Source: Actinobacteria bacterium IMCC25003 (GTDB lineage: Bacteria; Actinomycetota; Actinomycetes; Nanopelagicales; Nanopelagicaceae). Taken from it: DNA of 64,000 nt. Where the stretch lies: contig CP015603.1 of the NCBI GenBank assembly GCA_002284855.1, forward strand, positions 868,001 through 932,000, written 5' to 3'. Positions within the stretch are counted from its first letter, which is position 1. Every line of letters begins with the position of its first letter. The notes under the pieces were generated by a model. The model had not been told where the DNA came from, ran no database searches, and was given only the letters and a program-made list of their open reading frames with translations. A program made the translations under genes and the position numbers. Of the stretch, positions 60,282 to 64,000 are shown one piece after another.

Positions 60282-61297
60282 ACGCCGAGACCATCAAAAC
60301 GAAGCCCTGCAGCCTCATCGAGGCCGCACATTAAGTTGGCATTCTGAATCGCCTGTGCCGCAGCACCTTTACCGAGATTATCGATCGCCACAGAGACAAC
60401 CAGACGTGACGTATGGGAATCCACTGCAACTTGTATCTGCACATGATTGGAACCTGTAAGTGCAGCCGTCTTGGGCATCACTCCGAGCGGTAATACAGCA
60501 ACAAATTGAGAATCAGCAAAGTAATCGGAGTAGAGGGTATGAACTTCTTCAGTCGTAACATCCGAAGTCAATTTCGCAGTGATCGTTGAAAGAATTCCAC
60601 GTGGCATCGGTGCGAGGATTGGCGTGAAGGAGATCTTCGCCTCCACTCCCGCTACTTTTCCAAGAGCTTGCTCAATCTCAGGTGTATGTTGGTGAACCCC
60701 GCCAAATTTATATGAGCTGAGTGATCCTGCAACCTCGCTTGCGATGAGATTGATCTTTGCACTTCTACCAGCTCCCGTTGTTCCGGAGGCTGCGACCACA
60801 ACGAGATCGCTGAGGTCTGCGATGCTGGCCGCTGGCGCGGAACCGAGAGCGATAGAAGTTGCATAGCAACCAGGATTTGCAACCTTGGTTGATTGTGAAA
60901 TCAAAGATTTAAACGGTTCGATATCTGCAAGTCCATATGTCCATGCGCCGGCATGATCCCCACCGTAGTACTTACTCCATTGCTCTGCGCTCTCTAATCT
61001 GTAATCAGCGCCGAGATCTACAATCTTTGCACTCGTTGGTAGTTGGGCGATCACCTTCGCTGATTCACCATGTGGGAGCGCCAAGAAGATGAGGTCACAT
61101 GTAGCGAAGTCGGCGGGTGAGAATGCGCTAAAGCTCTTGCCCGCATAACTCTGCAACTGCGGATGAACTGACGTAATCAACTCCCCCGCATTGGAGTGAG
61201 CCGTGATCGCGCTTACCTCGAAATGTGGGTGGAACGCGAGAAGGCGAAGAAGTTCGCCACCTGCATAACCACTAGCTCCTACGACACCGATTTTCAT
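60278..61297 (-). CDS. argC: N-acetyl-gamma-glutamyl-phosphate reductase
   Basis: First gene of the operon; reduces acetylglutamyl phosphate with NADPH. In 339 residues there is an NADP motif GVVGASGYAGGELLRLL at 4-20, the active-site cysteine in VANPGCYATSI, and GTTGAGRSAK. ATG 61297 is at the predicted transcription start of the operator/promoter immediately upstream, so no separate leader or ribosome-binding site is visible. Confidence 0.96.
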   Translation of the reverse strand: MKIGVVGASGYAGGELLRLLAFHPHFEVSAITAHSNAGELITSVHPQLQSYAGKSFSAFSPADFATCDLIFLALPHGESAKVIAQLPTSAKIVDLGADYRLESAEQWSKYYGGDHAGAWTYGLADIEPFKSLISQSTKVANPGCYATSIALGSAPAASIADLSDLVVVAASGTTGAGRSAKINLIASEVAGSLSSYKFGGVHQHTPEIEQALGKVAGVEAKISFTPILAPMPRGILSTITAKLTSDVTTEEVHTLYSDYFADSQFVAVLPLGVMPKTAALTGSNHVQIQVAVDSHTSRLVVSVAIDNLGKGAAAQAIQNANLMCGLDEAAGLRFDGLGV

Positions 61298-61303
61298 GCA
61301 CAG

Positions 61304-61309
61304 ATGATA
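61304..61309 (-). promoter_or_regulatory. argC extended -10 promoter
   Basis: TGC-TATCAT on the minus strand; TATCAT is 6 nt before ATG 61297 with an upstream TG dinucleotide (extended -10). Predicts transcription starting at the A of the start codon. Confidence 0.55.
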
Positions 61310-61342
61310 GCATATTTATGCAAGAGTTTGCATATTTATGCA
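61310..61342 (-). promoter_or_regulatory. Tandem ARG boxes (ArgR operator)
   Basis: Two identical 13-bp sites, GCATATTTATGCA at 61310-61322 and 61330-61342, 20 bp apart (about two helical turns). They match the palindromic ARG-box style and spacing. Box 1 abuts the argC -10 element and box 2 covers the pheT stop codon, so bound ArgR would block the promoter. Confidence 0.85.
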
Positions 61343-63792
61343 GTACGGAGAACGGCTCCAGTCGCCTTCACTGCCGCGTCCACCGCAGATTCACGCATAG
61401 CCGTTACCTCGGCTCCGGTCAGGGTGCGGTCGGGAGCACGGAAGACGAGTGAGAATGCCAGTGAGATCTTGCCATCGCCTAGCTTGTCGTAGCGATCAAA
61501 GAGCGTAATGGATTCGAGGAGTTCGCCTGCGCCATGGCGAAGCGCTTCTTCAACCTGTGAAGCGGTGATGTTCGCATCAACAATCAGCGCGACATCTTGC
61601 AGAGCTGCTGGCATTGTTCCAACGGTTGTTGGACGCACGAGCTGTGAATCAGGAAGGGCGCTTAAGCCAACAGCAAAAGCAACTGATCGCTCAGGAAGGC
61701 CGTACTTAGCCACGATTCGCGGATGAAGTTCGCCGGCATGAGCGACTGCCTTTCCATCGACTATGAGTTCGGCGCAGCGACCTGGGTGCCACGGAGCGAA
61801 ATCAGAGCGCTTTACAGTCCACTCGAGATTGCAGAGCTGGAGAATATCTTGGGCGTATGCAATCGCATCTTGCCAGTTATAGGAACGCGCCTTGCCTTGC
61901 CAATCTTCGCTCTCAACCTTGCCGACAAGCAGACCAGCTACGTGATACGCCTGAGGAGGAACGCTAGCAAAGATTTCATCAATGACTTTCTGCGTTGGTC
62001 GCTTTGATAAATCTGGTGAGATAAATGGAACCAACTTCTGCGAGCTGCGAAAGATGGAGCCCATCTCGAAGATTGCAAAGTCTTTTGCTCCGCGACTGAT
62101 ATTGCGTTGCGCAACTTCAATCAACCCCGGAACAAGATGAACGCGCATCAATGGGAATTCTTCAGACATTGGATTTGCGATGCGGTATGTAGCAGCACGT
62201 TCGCCGACAAAGCCCATTGAATCGATGGTCTCTTGGTTGGTAAATGGGAAAGTTTGTACTTCAGCCAATCCGCGACTTGCCAGCATCTGTGCCACAGCAC
62301 GTCGGCGCTTCTGTGTCGGAGTAAGCGATGCATGCAGTGGGCGCGGAGGAAGAATCGATGGAATCTTGTCGTAACCAATCATGCGGGCTACTTCTTCAGC
62401 GAAATCTGCAGATGTGAGGAGATCTGAACGCCATGATGGTGGATCAACCTCAAAGGTCTTCTCATTTACATCGCAACCGATCGTGCGAAGAATCTCTGTA
62501 ATCTGAGCCGGCGATACCTCTACCCCAAGGATGCGAGAGATATAGGCAGGGTCAACTTTCACCACTGGGGCGAAACGGGGTTCGCCATCTACGACAGTTG
62601 CAACGTGCTGCGCTGAACTATTTTCAGTCAGCAGCTGAACAAAGCGAGCAGATGCGAGTTGGGCAAGTGATGGATCAACGCTGCGCTCAAGGCGACGTGA
62701 TGCTTCAGATGACAATTTATGGCGACGTGAGTTCTTTGCTACACATACAGGATCGAAACGAACTGCTTCTAGAGCAATTTCTGTCGTTGTTTCAGAGATT
62801 TCTGACGAAGCGCCACCCATCGTTCCTGCGAGAGCGAGTGGTTGAGCGTCATCACAGACCATAAGGTCATCTGGATCTAACTGACGCACTTGCCCATCAA
62901 GTGTTGTGAAAGGTTGCGCCTTACCTGCGCGCTTAATGGTGACCCCACCTTTGATCTTTGATTTATCAAATGCGTGAAGTGGCTGACCGAGTTCGAGCAT
63001 GACGTAGTTGGTGACATCGACAACGAGCGAGATTGAACGCATCCCCATCTTTTCGATGCGACGACGCATCCAGAGTGGTGTTGTGGCAGAGGGATCGAAA
63101 TTTGAAAGTGTACGTAAGTAGAAGACAGAGGCAGTCGATGGGTCAGCAATCTTTGCCGACACGCCTTTACCAGTTTCGGTAAAGGTGAGTTCGCGAAGCG
63201 CATCGACTGGATCGGTAAATGTAAGCCCAAGTGAACCTGCTACTTCACGAGCAATTCCGCGAATGCTGAGCGCGTACCCACGATCAGGGTTTACCGCTAC
63301 ATCGAAGATGACATCGTTGATCATCAACCCAGCAATTGCATCATCGCCAATCTTTACTGTGCCTTCAGCGAAAATCATGATTCCTGAATGATCGTCACCT
63401 AAACCAAGTTCGCGCGCAGAACAAATCATTCCATTTGAGGTCTTGCCATAGGTTTCGCGTGCGCCGATTGCGAAATTGCCAGGAAGTACCGCGCCAGGAA
63501 GTGCTGCCACGATGAGGTCTCCGACAACAAAGTTGGTGGCTCCACAAATGACGTATCGCGTCTCTTTCTCGCCACAATCGAGACCGACGTAACGAACGGG
63601 CTTCTTAAATTCAGTGAGCTCTTCGATGCTGAGAACCTTTGCGAAGACCAATGGGCCTGTGATGTCAGATCCCTGCTTGATGATTTCTTCTACTTCGAAA
63701 CCAACGCGGATAAGCGCATCAGAAATCTCTTCAGCGGTAATCGATGCTGGAATATCGACGAATTCTTTGATCCACGATAACGGTGCGCGCAT
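61336..63792 (-). CDS. pheT: Phenylalanyl-tRNA synthetase beta subunit
   Basis: Beta chain of the heterotetrameric enzyme charging tRNA-Phe. The 818-residue protein has an N-terminal EMAP/tRNA-binding domain (TGPLVFAKVLSIEELTEFKKPVRYVGLDCG, about 44-73) and the central B3/B4 editing domain. The B5 region and catalytic-like core follow, with a C-terminal ferredoxin-like anticodon-binding domain (SQVEEALRHGAGELLESITLFDRYD...). It immediately follows pheS (no spacer between pheS stop and pheT ATG). Its last codons lie within the arg operator. Confidence 0.97.
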   Translation of the reverse strand: MRAPLSWIKEFVDIPASITAEEISDALIRVGFEVEEIIKQGSDITGPLVFAKVLSIEELTEFKKPVRYVGLDCGEKETRYVICGATNFVVGDLIVAALPGAVLPGNFAIGARETYGKTSNGMICSARELGLGDDHSGIMIFAEGTVKIGDDAIAGLMINDVIFDVAVNPDRGYALSIRGIAREVAGSLGLTFTDPVDALRELTFTETGKGVSAKIADPSTASVFYLRTLSNFDPSATTPLWMRRRIEKMGMRSISLVVDVTNYVMLELGQPLHAFDKSKIKGGVTIKRAGKAQPFTTLDGQVRQLDPDDLMVCDDAQPLALAGTMGGASSEISETTTEIALEAVRFDPVCVAKNSRRHKLSSEASRRLERSVDPSLAQLASARFVQLLTENSSAQHVATVVDGEPRFAPVVKVDPAYISRILGVEVSPAQITEILRTIGCDVNEKTFEVDPPSWRSDLLTSADFAEEVARMIGYDKIPSILPPRPLHASLTPTQKRRRAVAQMLASRGLAEVQTFPFTNQETIDSMGFVGERAATYRIANPMSEEFPLMRVHLVPGLIEVAQRNISRGAKDFAIFEMGSIFRSSQKLVPFISPDLSKRPTQKVIDEIFASVPPQAYHVAGLLVGKVESEDWQGKARSYNWQDAIAYAQDILQLCNLEWTVKRSDFAPWHPGRCAELIVDGKAVAHAGELHPRIVAKYGLPERSVAFAVGLSALPDSQLVRPTTVGTMPAALQDVALIVDANITASQVEEALRHGAGELLESITLFDRYDKLGDGKISLAFSLVFRAPDRTLTGAEVTAMRESAVDAAVKATGAVLRTA

Positions 63793-64000
<208 letters not shown>

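Overview
The window is chromosomal core sequence from a streamlined actinobacterium of moderate-to-low GC. Actinobacterial hallmarks are mycothiol synthesis (MshC), the PafBC pair, GarA/OdhI with a FtsR-type MerR regulator, DUF3090 and SCO1664-family proteins, TlyA, a polyprenol-phosphate-mannose synthase, and a 23S rRNA of about 3.09 kb, long enough for the actinobacterial helix-54 insertion. Genes are extremely tightly packed: many ATGA and TAATG overlaps, convergent genes sharing stop-codon bases, and several promoters whose -10 box lies 6-8 nt before the start codon. Gene order largely follows blocks known from Mycobacterium and Streptomyces. My guess is a free-living aquatic actinobacterium such as the Nanopelagicales (acI); this rests on style and gene content, not on a 16S comparison.

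Regions: 1-7.2 kb holds a purine permease with a structured leader, two membrane proteins (YczE-like and DUF554), a zinc alcohol dehydrogenase, thymidine kinase, an OafA-like acyltransferase, apt and tRNA-Leu(GAG). 7.3-13.8 kb holds an M20 peptidase, an aldo/keto reductase, the histidine phosphatase-DUF3090-SCO1664-mshC cluster and a PAC2 protein. 13.8-26.7 kb holds metH, a RecB-family nuclease, trmI, pafB, pafC, tatA, tatC, a DagK-like lipid kinase, helY, a 5'-3' exonuclease and a Ppm/Dpm mannosyltransferase. trmI runs directly into pafB, where the Pup-proteasome genes usually sit. 26.7-33 kb (minus strand) holds gcvP, a MerR regulator, DUF151, ftsR-like, garA, gcvH and a CDP-alcohol phosphatidyltransferase. 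33-39 kb holds a fused cmk-der, tyrA, aroH, an AT-rich repeat-bearing intergenic region, rluB, scpB and scpA. 39.1-40.4 kb is a divergent ParA plus ribbon-helix-helix pair. 40.4-48.3 kb is xerD, pyrG, recN, nadK, tlyA, three small proteins and a TPR-like protein. 48.3-53.9 kb is one rRNA operon (16S-23S-5S, minus strand) with two tandem promoters and a strong terminator. 54.0-64 kb is tyrS-argH-argR-argD-argB-argJ-argC behind a two-box ARG operator, then pheT and the 3' end of pheS.

Functionally the window is housekeeping: nucleotide salvage and synthesis (permease, tdk, apt, pyrG, cmk), amino-acid synthesis (Met, Arg, Tyr/Phe, glycine cleavage), translation (rRNA, tRNA-Leu, TyrRS, PheRS, Der, RluB, TlyA, TrmI), chromosome segregation (ParA, ScpAB, XerD), DNA repair (RecN, HelY, PafBC), export (TatAC) and envelope lipids. 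I found no CRISPR array, prophage, insertion sequence or defence island. The points most worth following are non-coding or architectural: a leader that can sequester the permease ribosome-binding site, an apparently leaderless argC promoter under tandem ARG boxes that overlap the pheT stop codon, the missing proteasome block, the cmk-der fusion, the repeats upstream of aroH, and a K/A-rich histone-tail-like protein beside a tail-less SSB-like protein.
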